A stretch of 64,000 bases of DNA from Wocania_A spongiicola (GTDB taxonomy: Bacteria > Bacteroidota > Bacteroidia > Flavobacteriales > Flavobacteriaceae), in NCBI RefSeq assembly GCF_023502325.1, contig NZ_JAMFLZ010000003.1, positions 1-64,000 on the forward strand, given 5' to 3'. Shown here in pieces: positions 8,514-16,841 of this stretch. Made by a program: the position numbers and the translations under genes. Position 1 is the stretch's first letter, and each line of letters starts with the position of its first letter. A model generated the notes under the pieces. That model had not been told where the DNA came from, did not search any database, and worked only from the letters and a program-made list of their open reading frames with translations.

Positions 8514-10241
8514 TTAAATATCTAAATTGAAAGTTTTTCTTAAAATATCAATGCTTGGGTTTTTCTCCTTTAATTTTTCAAATTTATCCATACTTGTGTA
8601 AGCGTATTTTTTCTCTAAAACCTCGTTTACAGTTATGTCTAAACCAATATCAAAATTATTCAAAGTTTTTCTAATAAACCCTAATAAATCGTATTGTTGA
8701 CGTTCAACTTCTACTTTATTTGTTGCATTTGGAAATTCTAAATGTATAGTAGTGTCTTTTAGTTTTGGTGTGTCAATTGATAAAATAGAGGCTAAATTAT
8801 ATTGCCCTTTTTCTTCAATTTTTTTAACATAAGCATTCCATACTTCAACTAGTTGCTTTTCTGTAAACGGATCTTTAGGCAAATTTTCTTCATCAATAAC
8901 AACATCCATTTGTCGTATTTGATGCTCCTTTTTTGCTCTTATGCTACTTAACGAAAGTCCTGATGTACGCTTGTTATCCTGTTTTAAAACAATCTTTGGA
9001 GGTTCTTTTACTTGAAAATTAGAAACAATTGCTACGGCTTCCTCTTTTTTAGTAACAGTAAGTTGCTCTACAATTTCTTTATTTTTAGTAGTTTTTGATG
9101 ATACGCTAACAGGAATAGGGGTAATGCCTTTCTTTTTAAAATAAGAAGCAGGAATTATGTAATGTCTGCTATTTTTTTTTTCTCCATCAAAAGTGATAGA
9201 GGCAAGCTGCATTAAACATAACTCAACGAGTAAACGTTGGTTTTTGCTAGTTTTGTATTTGAGGTCGCAATCGTTAGCTAAATTTATACCTTGAAGCAAA
9301 AACTCTTGTGAGGCCTTTTTAGATTGTTCTAAATATTTGTTTTTGGTTTGATCACCAACCTCTAGTAACTCTATGGTTTGTGCGGTTTTGCTAACCAGTA
9401 AATCTCTAAAATGCGACGCTAAACCAGCAATGTAGTGGTGGCCATCAAACCCTTTTGAAAGTGTATTATTAAATTGTAGCAACAATTCTGGAATTTTATT
9501 TTCTAGTATAAGGTCTGTACTAGTAAAATAAGTTTCGTAATCAAGAACGTTTAAATTTTCTGTAACGGCTTGTCGAGTTAAGTTTTTACCAGAAAAACTT
9601 ACCACTCTATCAAAAATAGATAAGGCATCTCTCATAGCCCCATCTGCCTTTTGAGCTATAATATGTAGTGCATCATCTTCGGCAGTTATATCCTGTTCTC
9701 CAGCTATATACTTTAAATATTCCTTAGCATCCTTTACAGTTATGCGCTTAAAATCAAATATTTGGCAGCGCGATAAAATAGTTGGAATTATTTTATGTTT
9801 CTCGGTGGTAGCTAAAATAAAAATACAATGTTTTGGTGGCTCTTCTAAGGTTTTAAGAAAGGCATTAAAGGCAGCTTGAGATAGCATATGTACCTCATCA
9901 ATAATATACACTTTATACTTTCCTACTTGTGGTGGTATTCGAACTTGATCGGTAAGACTTCTAATATCATCAACAGAATTATTTGAAGCGGCATCCAATT
10001 CAAAAATATTAAATGCAAAATCTTCATCGTCGGTTTCAGAACCATCACTGTTAATCATTTTTGCCAAAATACGCGCACAAGTTGTTTTGCCAACTCCACG
10101 AGGGCCTGTAAATAACAAGGCTTGTGCTAAATGATTATTTTCAATAGCATTTAGTAGGGTATTTGTAATAGCTTGCTGCCCAACCACGTCTTTAAACGTT
10201 TGAGGTCTGTATTTGCGAGCCGATACTACAAAATGTTCCAT
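8514..10241 (-). CDS. dnaX: DNA polymerase III subunit gamma/tau
   Basis: The clamp-loader ATPase subunit has 575 residues. AAA+ motifs are in order: Walker A GPRGVGKTT (about 46-54), Walker B VYIIDEVHML (111-120), sensor I ATTEKHK and the arginine-finger segment LSRCQIF. A low-conservation tau-type tail (about 375-575) may contact polymerase and helicase. The zinc-binding four-cysteine module normally found between Walker A and B is absent; the corresponding stretch is acidic (INSDGSETDDEDFAFN). That is, to my knowledge, usual for Flavobacteriia. I see no obvious frameshift site that would yield a separate gamma form. Confidence 0.96.
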   Translation of the reverse strand: MEHFVVSARKYRPQTFKDVVGQQAITNTLLNAIENNHLAQALLFTGPRGVGKTTCARILAKMINSDGSETDDEDFAFNIFELDAASNNSVDDIRSLTDQVRIPPQVGKYKVYIIDEVHMLSQAAFNAFLKTLEEPPKHCIFILATTEKHKIIPTILSRCQIFDFKRITVKDAKEYLKYIAGEQDITAEDDALHIIAQKADGAMRDALSIFDRVVSFSGKNLTRQAVTENLNVLDYETYFTSTDLILENKIPELLLQFNNTLSKGFDGHHYIAGLASHFRDLLVSKTAQTIELLEVGDQTKNKYLEQSKKASQEFLLQGINLANDCDLKYKTSKNQRLLVELCLMQLASITFDGEKKNSRHYIIPASYFKKKGITPIPVSVSSKTTKNKEIVEQLTVTKKEEAVAIVSNFQVKEPPKIVLKQDNKRTSGLSLSSIRAKKEHQIRQMDVVIDEENLPKDPFTEKQLVEVWNAYVKKIEEKGQYNLASILSIDTPKLKDTTIHLEFPNATNKVEVERQQYDLLGFIRKTLNNFDIGLDITVNEVLEKKYAYTSMDKFEKLKEKNPSIDILRKTFNLDI

Positions 10242-10258
10242 GTAAAAGTATTGAATAA

Positions 10259-10266
10259 CAAAGTTA
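10259..10266 (-). promoter_or_regulatory. Candidate -7 element (TAACTTTG on minus) for dnaX
   Basis: Read on the minus strand the element is TAACTTTG, an exact TAnnTTTG match 17 bp before the dnaX ATG. The -33 region has no clear TTTG, so this rests on one box. It implies a very short leader. Confidence 0.4.
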
Positions 10267-10352
10267 AAAATTCAATTCAGAATTTAGAATTTAGAACCTA
10301 AAATTTAATAGGAGTTATTAACAAATATATATGGTTGTTAATGATGTGTTTT

Positions 10353-10384
10353 TTTGATTCTATCAGAAAAAAATGATAAATTCG
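10353..10384 (+). promoter_or_regulatory. Candidate promoter for the Crp-like regulator
   Basis: TTTG at 10353-10356 and TAAATTCG at 10377-10384 are separated by 20 bp, fitting the Bacteroidota -33/-7 layout with one mismatch in the -7 box. The transcript would have a leader of about 75 nt. Confidence 0.4.
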
Positions 10385-10465
10385 TTTAGCATTGAATATC
10401 AATCATTAAAAACAACCTCATATTAAGTCATTAGCTGCAAACTCACAAAACCGACTAAAATTAAT

Positions 10466-11023
10466 ATGCAAAGTTTACTTCAAGAAATAAGTCAAAGATG
10501 TTTTTTAAGCCCAGAATTACAGCACCGAATTACAAAAGACTTTGAAGAAAGGAATGTAAAAAAAGGAGAAAAAATCCTAGCTCAAGGAAACAAAGCTAAT
10601 TACCTCTATTTCGTTAAAAAAGGAGTTTTACATAATTATTACTACTATGAAGGCAAACAAATATCCTCATGGTTTTACAACGAAAACCAATTTATAACGT
10701 CATGGCATAGCTTTTATACTCAAAGATCTAGCTTTGAGGAAATTGAATGTTTAGAGAATTCTATTTTGTTTCAAATAAGTTATAAAGATTATCAGAAACT
10801 AATAGCCGACTTTCCTTCATTTGGTAATTTTGCTCGGCTTCTTGCCGAGGAAATGCTTTCATTTATTGACGAGTTTTCAAAAGGCTGGTCTTTTCTTACT
10901 GCCAAAGAGAAATACAAATTATTAATTTCATATTTTCCAAATATCGAATTAAGAGTAAAACTTGGACATATTGCTTCTTTTCTTGGTATTTCACAAGAAA
11001 CATTTAGTAGAATTAGAAAATAA
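10466..11023 (+). CDS. Crp/Fnr-family transcriptional regulator
   Basis: The 185-residue protein has an N-terminal cyclic-nucleotide-binding-type beta-roll (about 15-115, with KKGEKILAQGNKANYLYFVKKGVL) and a C-terminal winged-helix segment (GHIASFLGISQETFSRIRK). It ends inside or right after the recognition helix, a few residues shorter than many relatives. The nucleotide pocket lacks the classical RxS motif, so it probably does not bind cAMP; that is typical of this Bacteroidota subgroup. It heads a run of plus-strand genes (11044-13470) that it could control, which is inference. Confidence 0.85.
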   Translation: MQSLLQEISQRCFLSPELQHRITKDFEERNVKKGEKILAQGNKANYLYFVKKGVLHNYYYYEGKQISSWFYNENQFITSWHSFYTQRSSFEEIECLENSILFQISYKDYQKLIADFPSFGNFARLLAEEMLSFIDEFSKGWSFLTAKEKYKLLISYFPNIELRVKLGHIASFLGISQETFSRIRK

Positions 11024-11043
11024 TATTTTAGTAAATTCCAATC

Positions 11044-11286
11044 ATGAAATACTGGAAAACTATTTTAGCTCTTATTTTTATGGCTTTAGCCATTTACTTT
11101 GATTGGCAATGGTTTTGGGCCATTTTTATTTTACTAGGACTGTTAAATATGCTTAAAAGTAAAAGTATTCATTTCGTCGAAGAGGTTTCAAGAGGTGATT
11201 CTCCAAAATTATATTGGTTCATGATTATCATTTGGTCATTACTCGCCCTTTATTCAATTTTAAGTTATTTGAAGATTTTGACATAA
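11044..11286 (+). CDS. Small integral membrane protein
   Basis: The 80-residue product is dominated by hydrophobic segments at about 6-23, 25-36 and 55-77, joined by a polar loop with HFVEEVSRGDSP. No family is recognised. It follows the Crp-like regulator by 20 bp and has a clear ATG; small size and compact spacing suggest it belongs to the same transcript. Confidence 0.65.
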   Translation: MKYWKTILALIFMALAIYFDWQWFWAIFILLGLLNMLKSKSIHFVEEVSRGDSPKLYWFMIIIWSLLALYSILSYLKILT

Positions 11287-11337
11287 GTCAAAAAATATGA
11301 TTACAAACATTACCATTTTTGTAAAAATATTTAACTC

Positions 11338-11856
11338 ATGAAAGATTCAACATTACTATTCAGAAGTTTAGCAACTATAATTTTTATTGCTGGTATTGCT
11401 CATTTAACAAGTTATGCATCTCAAAAAGATGACATAAATCATAATTATGAAGAATCAATTGATTCAAATCAAGAAAACGTGTTCCCTGAAGATGAAAAAC
11501 CCAAATCAAACAACAATTTGGAAACTGATTATATCGTCGGAAAATGGAAAGTAAATTATAACACCGAAGATTTTAATGGAGTTGTTTTCTATAACATTAA
11601 AAAAGAAGGAAAATATTTTAATGCATATACTTATCAGTATCAAGATAAAAATGGTAATTCAGAAAAAGCTGAAGGTTTTAAAACTTTGGTTATTAAAAGC
11701 TTTGATAATTACCAAGGTAAAGGCATTTATGTAATTGAATATGAACAACAGCAATATCAAGTAGATTGTCAAATTGATATGGTAGATGAAAATACTTTTA
11801 AGCTGAGCTATGACTATTATGGTTATAGTGATATAGAAACCTGGAAAAGACAATAA
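11338..11856 (+). CDS. Secreted protein of unknown function with lipocalin-like C-terminal region
   Basis: This 172-residue protein starts with a hydrophobic segment (about 8-26) that could be a signal peptide or anchor. An acidic Asn-rich linker follows, then a beta-rich part from about residue 60 (YIVGKWKVNYNTEDFNGVVFY) ending with YSDIETWKR. The pattern of an opening GKW and a closing W resembles the lipocalin-like folds common in Bacteroidota, but this is a weak comparison. The stop is two bases before the hydroxylase start, so coupling is likely. Confidence 0.65.
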   Translation: MKDSTLLFRSLATIIFIAGIAHLTSYASQKDDINHNYEESIDSNQENVFPEDEKPKSNNNLETDYIVGKWKVNYNTEDFNGVVFYNIKKEGKYFNAYTYQYQDKNGNSEKAEGFKTLVIKSFDNYQGKGIYVIEYEQQQYQVDCQIDMVDENTFKLSYDYYGYSDIETWKRQ

Positions 11857-11858
11857 TT

Positions 11859-12743
11859 ATGATAGAATTCTTATCAAAAAAACTCGATTGGATAGATATA
11901 GAATATTGGTTTTACATCTTAAATGACTTAAGTTTAGTATACATCATTGTTCCTTTTTTTGCATTGGAATTAATTAGATATGCCTATTTAAAAAAATTAA
12001 ATAAGGAGCTAATATTAGATAGTCTAGCAAATCTTATAACATTTGGAGCATTTTTTTTTATAGAAATCATTTTAGGAGTTTTAGCTATAACAAAAGTTTA
12101 TTTTTGGATCTACAACAACTTCAGTTTAATACATTTAGAGTTAAACTGGATAACAATCATAACTTGTGTATTATTAGCCGATTTTGCCTACTATTGGGAA
12201 CACAGAATGATGCATAGGATTGGTATTGGTTGGGCCACTCATACTGTACATCACAGCTCACCTCATTTTAATATGTCTGTAGCATACAGATTTGGGCCTT
12301 TGGATGCAATTATGCCTATACTATTTTCTTTGCCTATTGTTATGTTAGGTTATGATCCTATTCTAGTATTACTGTCAGAGGTATTCGTTCAAGTCTTTCA
12401 AACCTTATTGCATACAGAAATAATAGGTAAGCTTATAAAGCCAGTAGAATATATTTTCAATACGCCATCGCATCATCGTGTTCATCATGGCTCAAATCGA
12501 CAGTATTGGGATAAAAACTATGCTGGTATTTTAATAATTTGGGATAGGATGTTTGGCACTTTCGAGCCTGAAGTAGAAAAAGTTCGTTATGGAATTTCGG
12601 AGCCTCTAAATAGTAACAACCCAATAAAAGTATTTTTTCATGGAATTACACGCCTTGTTAGAAAATTAAAAAAAGTAAATGGGTTCAAAAATAAACTTTT
12701 GGTTTTTATAAAACCACCAGATTGGATGCCAACAAATAAATAG
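11859..12743 (+). CDS. Fatty acid/sterol hydroxylase superfamily membrane enzyme
   Basis: The 294-residue protein has about four membrane segments and the histidine clusters of the di-iron desaturase/hydroxylase superfamily: HRMMH at 115-119, HTVHH at 128-132 and HHRVHH at about 205-210. Members insert oxygen into, or desaturate, lipids such as fatty acids, sterols, carotenoids and glyceryl ethers at the membrane. Bacterial relatives include carotenoid hydroxylases and alkylglycerol-monooxygenase-like proteins; the substrate here cannot be decided. It is tightly packed between the upstream secreted protein (2-bp gap) and the VOC protein (10-bp gap). Confidence 0.88.
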   Translation: MIEFLSKKLDWIDIEYWFYILNDLSLVYIIVPFFALELIRYAYLKKLNKELILDSLANLITFGAFFFIEIILGVLAITKVYFWIYNNFSLIHLELNWITIITCVLLADFAYYWEHRMMHRIGIGWATHTVHHSSPHFNMSVAYRFGPLDAIMPILFSLPIVMLGYDPILVLLSEVFVQVFQTLLHTEIIGKLIKPVEYIFNTPSHHRVHHGSNRQYWDKNYAGILIIWDRMFGTFEPEVEKVRYGISEPLNSNNPIKVFFHGITRLVRKLKKVNGFKNKLLVFIKPPDWMPTNK

Positions 12744-12753
12744 AAAGTACACA

Positions 12754-13470
12754 ATGTTAAACAATCCTTTTTTTGCAGATATATCAACCTATTCTCCCAA
12801 AAAAACCATACCATTTTATGAACGCTCTTTTAGGTGGAAATACTACAAGGCTAATAACTATTTCACAGCTTTTTTAGGAAATACAGAAGTATCTGGCTTG
12901 TACGAAACCCCTGAAAAGTTCAAACAAATGCGTATGCCTCATTTTTGGATGACGTATATTAAAGTAGCTAATTTGGATGTTACCATAGATAAAGCTAAAC
13001 AACTTGGAGGCATTATTGAATTGAGCTACGAAATGAATGGCTTTGGTAAAGTGGCTTTAATTCGAGACCCTCAAGGTGCTGGTTTTACTATTTACGAAGG
13101 TGACAAGCTAAAAAACACCAGAACGAAAAACATAAAAAACACACTTATCTGGAACGAATTACACGTTTCTGATGTAAAAAAAATCATCCCTTTTTATCAA
13201 GAAATTTTTAATTGGCAGATTGTGCAAAATCAAAATGAAATATATGAAGTTTTGAACAATGAAGGTGAATATATAGCTGACATCATGGAAATACAAAACC
13301 AATACAAAGGAAAATACGAATATTGGGTGTGTATGTTTGGGGTTGAAAACTTAGCAACATCAAAAAAATTAATATTAGAAAATGGCGGAAGTCTTATTAA
13401 TCAGGAAAACAATCGTATGCTGTTTACTGACAATTCTAATGAAGCCTTCTTCTATATTAAAGAGGTATGA
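12754..13470 (+). CDS. Two-domain VOC (glyoxalase/bleomycin-resistance fold) protein
   Basis: Two tandem vicinal-oxygen-chelate domains span about 1-118 and 125-238. Both open with F/W-containing strands followed by IPFYERSFRWKY and IPFYQEIFNWQI, a clear internal duplication. The first contains PHFWMTYIKVANLDVTIDKA and the second GKYEYWVCMFGVENLATSKK. The fold supports metal-dependent enzymes and antibiotic-binding proteins, but the usual metal His/Glu set is incomplete, so catalytic function is uncertain. It is the last gene of the run begun by the Crp-like regulator; a palindromic repeat starts 28 bp after its stop. Confidence 0.85.
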   Translation: MLNNPFFADISTYSPKKTIPFYERSFRWKYYKANNYFTAFLGNTEVSGLYETPEKFKQMRMPHFWMTYIKVANLDVTIDKAKQLGGIIELSYEMNGFGKVALIRDPQGAGFTIYEGDKLKNTRTKNIKNTLIWNELHVSDVKKIIPFYQEIFNWQIVQNQNEIYEVLNNEGEYIADIMEIQNQYKGKYEYWVCMFGVENLATSKKLILENGGSLINQENNRMLFTDNSNEAFFYIKEV

Positions 13471-13498
13471 AAATTTGCAGGAAAGAGTCAGCAGCTAA

Positions 13499-13563
13499 CA
13501 ACGTGTATAACTCATAGTTTTTAAAGAGTATTCGGTGATTTTTGCCGAAATTCCAGCACGTTG
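13499..13563. repeat. Imperfect palindromic intergenic element
   Basis: CAACGTG (13499-13505) is mirrored by CACGTTG (13557-13563). An inner stem pairs TTCGGT (13531-13536) with GCCGAA (13544-13549). The overall layout, a gene followed directly by a long imperfect palindrome beginning AGCTAACAACG, recalls mobile intergenic elements or attC-like sites. No second copy was found in this window, so the class is not settled. Confidence 0.35.
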
Positions 13564-13830
13564 GTATCTTTTTTTTTTTTTGCTAATTAAGTTTCTCAAA
13601 CACTACTAAACCATACACAAACACGTTAAACAAACATCTTCAAAAATAAAACAACTATGGATTAGAAAACTTTAGGCAACTAATAACTGCGTTAATAATT
13701 GAGCTAAATGTTTAAGCTCGCCGACGGTAGGAGGAAGCGAGTAGTGAAAGCCTGACCCGACATGCCAGAGCGAAGCCGAAGGATAGGGTAGCCCTCAAAT
13801 AATTAAATATTATTAGAAATAGTATTTGTT
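13564..13830. other. Gene-free stretch before rnpB with poly-T tract and GC-rich structured patch
   Basis: A run of 13 T starts at 13569, followed by AT-rich sequence. From 13716 to 13793 the composition turns abruptly GC-rich and can form short stems: CTCGC (13717) with GCGAG (13737) and ACCC (13755) with GGGT (13786). No open frame with coding character is present. The patch may be one of the structured intergenic repeats seen in flavobacteria or a small RNA. Confidence 0.4.
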
Positions 13831-13835
13831 TATTG

Positions 13836-13843
13836 TATTTTTG
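13836..13843 (+). promoter_or_regulatory. -7 element (TATTTTTG) of rnpB
   Basis: TATTTTTG is an exact TAnnTTTG match placed 3 bp before the first base of the RNase P RNA as judged from the terminal pairing, which is the expected distance for a start at about 13847. The -33 box is poor. Confidence 0.55.
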
Positions 13844-13846
13844 CGC

Positions 13847-14189
13847 TTAAGTAAATCGCCTTATCGCGACTCGGTTTAAATCGGGGCGAGGAAAGTCCGA
13901 ACACCAAAGTGCAACGTAGTGGTTAACATCCACCAGTCGTGAGGCTAGGAAAAGTGCAACAGAAAGTATGTACAGGTTATGCTGTAGTGAAACCAGGTAA
14001 ACTCTATGTGGTGCAATGTCATGTAAACTAACGCTTGAGGGCTGCACGCTCGATGTTAGAGGGTAGACAGCTAAAGTGTATTGGTAACAATGCACTAAGA
14101 TAAATGATAAGGGTGTTTTGATCTTATTAATGGAGAGATCCTGAAATGAGTTCAGGACATACAGAATTCGGCTTATAGATTTGCTTAGA
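13847..14189 (+). ncRNA. rnpB: RNase P RNA (bacterial class A)
   Basis: This RNA is the catalytic subunit that trims the 5' leader of pre-tRNAs. The conserved 5' core GAGGAAAGTCCGAACACC (from about 13888) and the 3' core ACAGAATTCGGCTTATAG (14161-14178) are both present. So are the internal GAAACCAGGTAAACTC and GAGGGTAGAC-type segments. The ends pair: TTAAGTAAATC at 13847-13857 with GATTTGCTTA at 14178-14187, closing helix P1 with one G-U pair and fixing both ends. Length of about 340 nt fits Bacteroidota. A strong terminator follows directly. Confidence 0.95.
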
Positions 14190-14193
14190 TATA

Positions 14194-14228
14194 AATAAAC
14201 CCTTCTTAATTATTAAGAAGGGTTTATT
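14194..14228. terminator. Bidirectional intrinsic terminator between rnpB and the minus-strand gene
   Basis: AATAAACCCTTCTTAAT (14194-14210) is perfectly complementary to ATTAAGAAGGGTTTATT (14212-14228), with U-rich sequence on either strand. It would end rnpB on the plus strand and the secreted-protein gene on the minus strand. Confidence 0.85.
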
Positions 14229-14251
14229 GTTAAAAAATGGTTGGTGAAAAA

Positions 14252-15004
14252 TTAATCTTCTTTAGGTGAATATGATAAATCTGGGCGCATTTCGCCTGTG
14301 TATTCTTCCATTCGAGATGCGTAATTCATCACTTTGCTAAAGGTTTCGTATCTGTCTGGGCCTAGAACTTCTTCGTTTGCTTTTCCTCGTTGTGCAGATT
14401 CTATTTCATCTGTAGCTGCAAGAGAAACCATATAATAGCTCTCCATTTGCCCAAAACCGTTTCTGTATACATTATAATATTCTTTTGATCCTTTGCTTTT
14501 AAATAGTTCTTTAACCGCCTTCATACCCTCACGTATTTTTTTGGCATTTTCTGGCGTATAATAAATGTAAAACCATTTTCGGTAGTTTTGCGTTTGTCTG
14601 GACTTATCATCTTCGGCTGGTTTATAAGAAAGTTCATCGTCACTTAAAACAATATAAGTACCATGCGAATCGTAACATGTATCGAAACGATTGAAAATAT
14701 CTCCAAACTTATCACCCATAGCTTTTGCCATTTCTGCGAAAGGACGCTCATCTAATTCTGCAAAATTTTCTATTGGAGTAATGTAAAAATATTTAAAATC
14801 GTTACTCATGGCTGTAAACCAAGTGGCTTGCAAATTATGTTCAACACATGCGGCATTAAACTCTTTTGCGATTTTTTCATACTCCATAAATTTGGAAGGC
14901 TTCACATTGTCCTGATGTATTTGATAGGCTTGTTGCGCATTCGAAAAATTAATTGAGAAGCATAAAATTAATGCTAATAAAAAAGTTGTTTTAATTGTTT
15001 TCAT
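14252..15004 (-). CDS. Secreted protein of unknown function
   Basis: The 250-residue product has a signal peptide (MKTIKTTFLLALILCFSINF, cleavage after SNA). The mature part has two similar halves, each with an aromatic-rich strand pattern: YQIHQDNVKPSKFMEYEKIAK with FYITPIEN, and FYIYYTPENAKKIREGMKAV with YYMVSLAATDE. This looks like a duplicated dimeric alpha/beta-barrel (NIPSNAP- or ABM-like) fold, an inference from pattern only. It precedes the two NTF2-like lipoproteins on the same strand. Confidence 0.7.
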   Translation of the reverse strand: MKTIKTTFLLALILCFSINFSNAQQAYQIHQDNVKPSKFMEYEKIAKEFNAACVEHNLQATWFTAMSNDFKYFYITPIENFAELDERPFAEMAKAMGDKFGDIFNRFDTCYDSHGTYIVLSDDELSYKPAEDDKSRQTQNYRKWFYIYYTPENAKKIREGMKAVKELFKSKGSKEYYNVYRNGFGQMESYYMVSLAATDEIESAQRGKANEEVLGPDRYETFSKVMNYASRMEEYTGEMRPDLSYSPKED

Positions 15005-15076
15005 AATTAATTAATTATTTATTGGTTAGTTGTTTTTTGTGTAATAGCAATTTTTTATTATGATGGTTTGGTGTTT

Positions 15077-15598
15077 TTAATTGGAAACTTCTTCGGGTAA
15101 GCCGTTTTCTAATTCTGCAGCTTCAATTTCTATAAATGCGGCAGTAATAGGTGCGGTATCATAATACCCGTATTCTTTTACAATTTTTCCATCAAGATAT
15201 TGAGAGGTTAAATGCACAGGAATAACTAATTCTTTACCGTTTGCTTTTAGCTTACCGCTCCAAACCGACCAGTAGTTAACCCACTTTTTACCGTCTTTGT
15301 CAATTACCATTTCTAATACCGTTTTATCATCTGAAAAGCCATAGGTTGAAAAGTTTGAAATCATATCTTGATGCTGTTTCATGCTCTCTAGATAAGAGAT
15401 TCCTATGTTTTTGTTATGATATACTTTTGCGGTATCAACAAAATGAGATTTCCAAGTTTCCCAATCTTGTGCTTCATAGGCTTTCACTCTTAATTTTAAG
15501 GATTCAATTTCTGGGGATTCAGAAAAGTAGCGATCTGGTTCTTTGTTACATGCTAGGAAAAGCGTAAAAACTAATCCGCAAATTATGAGTTTTTTCAT
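15077..15598 (-). CDS. NTF2-like (SnoaL-type) lipoprotein, copy A
   Basis: The 173-residue protein has a lipoprotein signal with lipobox FLAC at Cys17. The mature chain follows the NTF2/SnoaL pattern: helices with YEAQDWETWKSHFVDTAKVY, then strands WVNYWSVWSGKLK and HLTSQYLDGKIVKEYGYYD. SnoaL-like domains bind small hydrophobic ligands or serve as enzymes; no catalytic site is evident. It is a clear paralogue of the next gene, sharing the order of motifs from RYF to the C-terminal EYGYYD/EHIYFD, so a tandem duplication is likely. Confidence 0.8.
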   Translation of the reverse strand: MKKLIICGLVFTLFLACNKEPDRYFSESPEIESLKLRVKAYEAQDWETWKSHFVDTAKVYHNKNIGISYLESMKQHQDMISNFSTYGFSDDKTVLEMVIDKDGKKWVNYWSVWSGKLKANGKELVIPVHLTSQYLDGKIVKEYGYYDTAPITAAFIEIEAAELENGLPEEVSN

Positions 15599-15626
15599 TT
15601 TATATTGGGTTTTTGATGAATATTAG

Positions 15627-16139
15627 TTACTCTTCTGAAGCTTCTTCTTCAGTTTCTGGGTTTGCTAATGCTTCAAATTCTGCATTCATTGCTGTTCCAT
15701 CAAAATAGATGTGTTCTTCAGCTATTTTACCATTAACAAATTGTACAGCTAAATGCACAGGTATTGACAACTCTTTATTATTAGCTGCAAAAGTACCTTT
15801 GTGTAAAGCCCAATAATATACCCATGTCTCGTCTTCTTTGTCTAAGACCATTTCTATGTATTCTTTATCACGATTAAAGCCGTAAGATGACATAGCGCTA
15901 GTCATACCTTTTAAACCTTCTAGTCTTTTTTCTACGGTTATAGGTTCGGTAGAGTTAACATAAACTTTAGCGGTATCTGAAAAATGACTTTTCCATTTGT
16001 CCCAATCACCAGATTCATAGGCATTTATTCCAGATTTTAATGTTTCAATTTCTGCAGAATCAGCAAAATAACGCTGGGGCTTGTTTTGGCAAGCAATAAA
16101 TAGTGTAATTGCGAGCCCTAATAAAAAAAGTTTTTTCAT
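15627..16139 (-). CDS. NTF2-like (SnoaL-type) lipoprotein, copy B
   Basis: Paralogue of the adjacent copy A: lipobox FIAC at Cys17, then QRYFADSAEIETLKSGINAY, DWDKWKSHFSDTAKVYV, WVYYWALHKGTFAANNKELS and HLAVQFVNGKIAEEHIYFD. The shared Asp-Trp-x-x-Trp-Lys-Ser-His segment and matching lengths (170 and 173) mark a tandem duplication with later divergence. It is probably the first gene of the three-gene minus-strand unit. An imperfect hairpin (16146-16179) lies in its leader. Confidence 0.8.
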   Translation of the reverse strand: MKKLFLLGLAITLFIACQNKPQRYFADSAEIETLKSGINAYESGDWDKWKSHFSDTAKVYVNSTEPITVEKRLEGLKGMTSAMSSYGFNRDKEYIEMVLDKEDETWVYYWALHKGTFAANNKELSIPVHLAVQFVNGKIAEEHIYFDGTAMNAEFEALANPETEEEASEE

Positions 16140-16301
16140 TGGTTAGTGGTTTAAAATGTTAATAATAAATTTTAACCACAATATAAGTACACAATAAAGT
16201 TGGTTGCTTTTTTGTCGAGAGTAAAGCTATAATAGAGTCAGGGACTCTTAAGGAGAAATCTAATATACTGAAAAAAAAGGACTTATTAAAAAAGACGATA
16301 G

Positions 16302-16841
16302 TTAATCCGCTTCAAAAAAGCTAAATTTATTGCCTCCATAACTTTTTGAATAGCCAAAATGTTTAAGATTTGATAAATCTGTATGTTTGGAATGTTCTAT
16401 AATTAGTAAGCCATCTTCAAGCAATAAATTGTTTTGAAATACTAACTCTGGAATTCTTGTAAACAATTCTTCTGAAAAGGCATAAGGCGGATCGGCAAAA
16501 ATAACATTGGCTTTTTGCGTCGTTTTTTCTAAATACTTAAATACATCACTTTTGATTGTATTTATTGGCATATCAAACTTTTCTGCTGTTTGATTAATAA
16601 ATTTTATACAACCAAAGTCTTGATCGACACTAGTGATTTGTTCTGTACCTCTTGAAGCAAACTCATAACTTATATTTCCCGTACCAGCAAACAAATCGAG
16701 CACAGAAATTTCGTCAAAATAAAAGTGATTATTTAAAATGTTGAATAACGACTCTTTTGCCATATCTGTAGTAGGGCGAACCGGTAAGTTTTTGGGTGCT
16801 ACAATTTTTCTGCTTTTATGTATTCCTGAAATAATGCGCAT
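16302..16841 (-). CDS. rsmD: 16S rRNA (guanine(966)-N(2))-methyltransferase
   Basis: RsmD methylates G966 of 16S rRNA using S-adenosylmethionine. The 179-residue protein opens with MRIISGIHKSRKI and PVRPTTDMAKESLFNIL, followed by the SAM loop VLDLFAGTGNISYE and the catalytic motif ADPPYAF, all characteristic. The start overlaps the stop of the DUF3822 gene by one base (TAATG), implying translational coupling. Confidence 0.94.
   Translation of the reverse strand: MRIISGIHKSRKIVAPKNLPVRPTTDMAKESLFNILNNHFYFDEISVLDLFAGTGNISYEFASRGTEQITSVDQDFGCIKFINQTAEKFDMPINTIKSDVFKYLEKTTQKANVIFADPPYAFSEELFTRIPELVFQNNLLLEDGLLIIEHSKHTDLSNLKHFGYSKSYGGNKFSFFEAD

Noticed and set aside
10276..10310. Short repeats of ATTTAGA behind dnaX promoter
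   Set aside because: Low-complexity AT-rich sequence with no arms or conserved length; not supported as an element.
13569..13581. Poly-T run as terminator of the VOC gene
   Set aside because: No G/C-rich hairpin precedes the run directly, and it lies about 100 bp after the stop; left unassigned.
13847..14095. 82-residue ORF on the minus strand
   Set aside because: It lies wholly antisense to the RNase P RNA; its open frame follows from the RNA's structure and it shows no protein signature.
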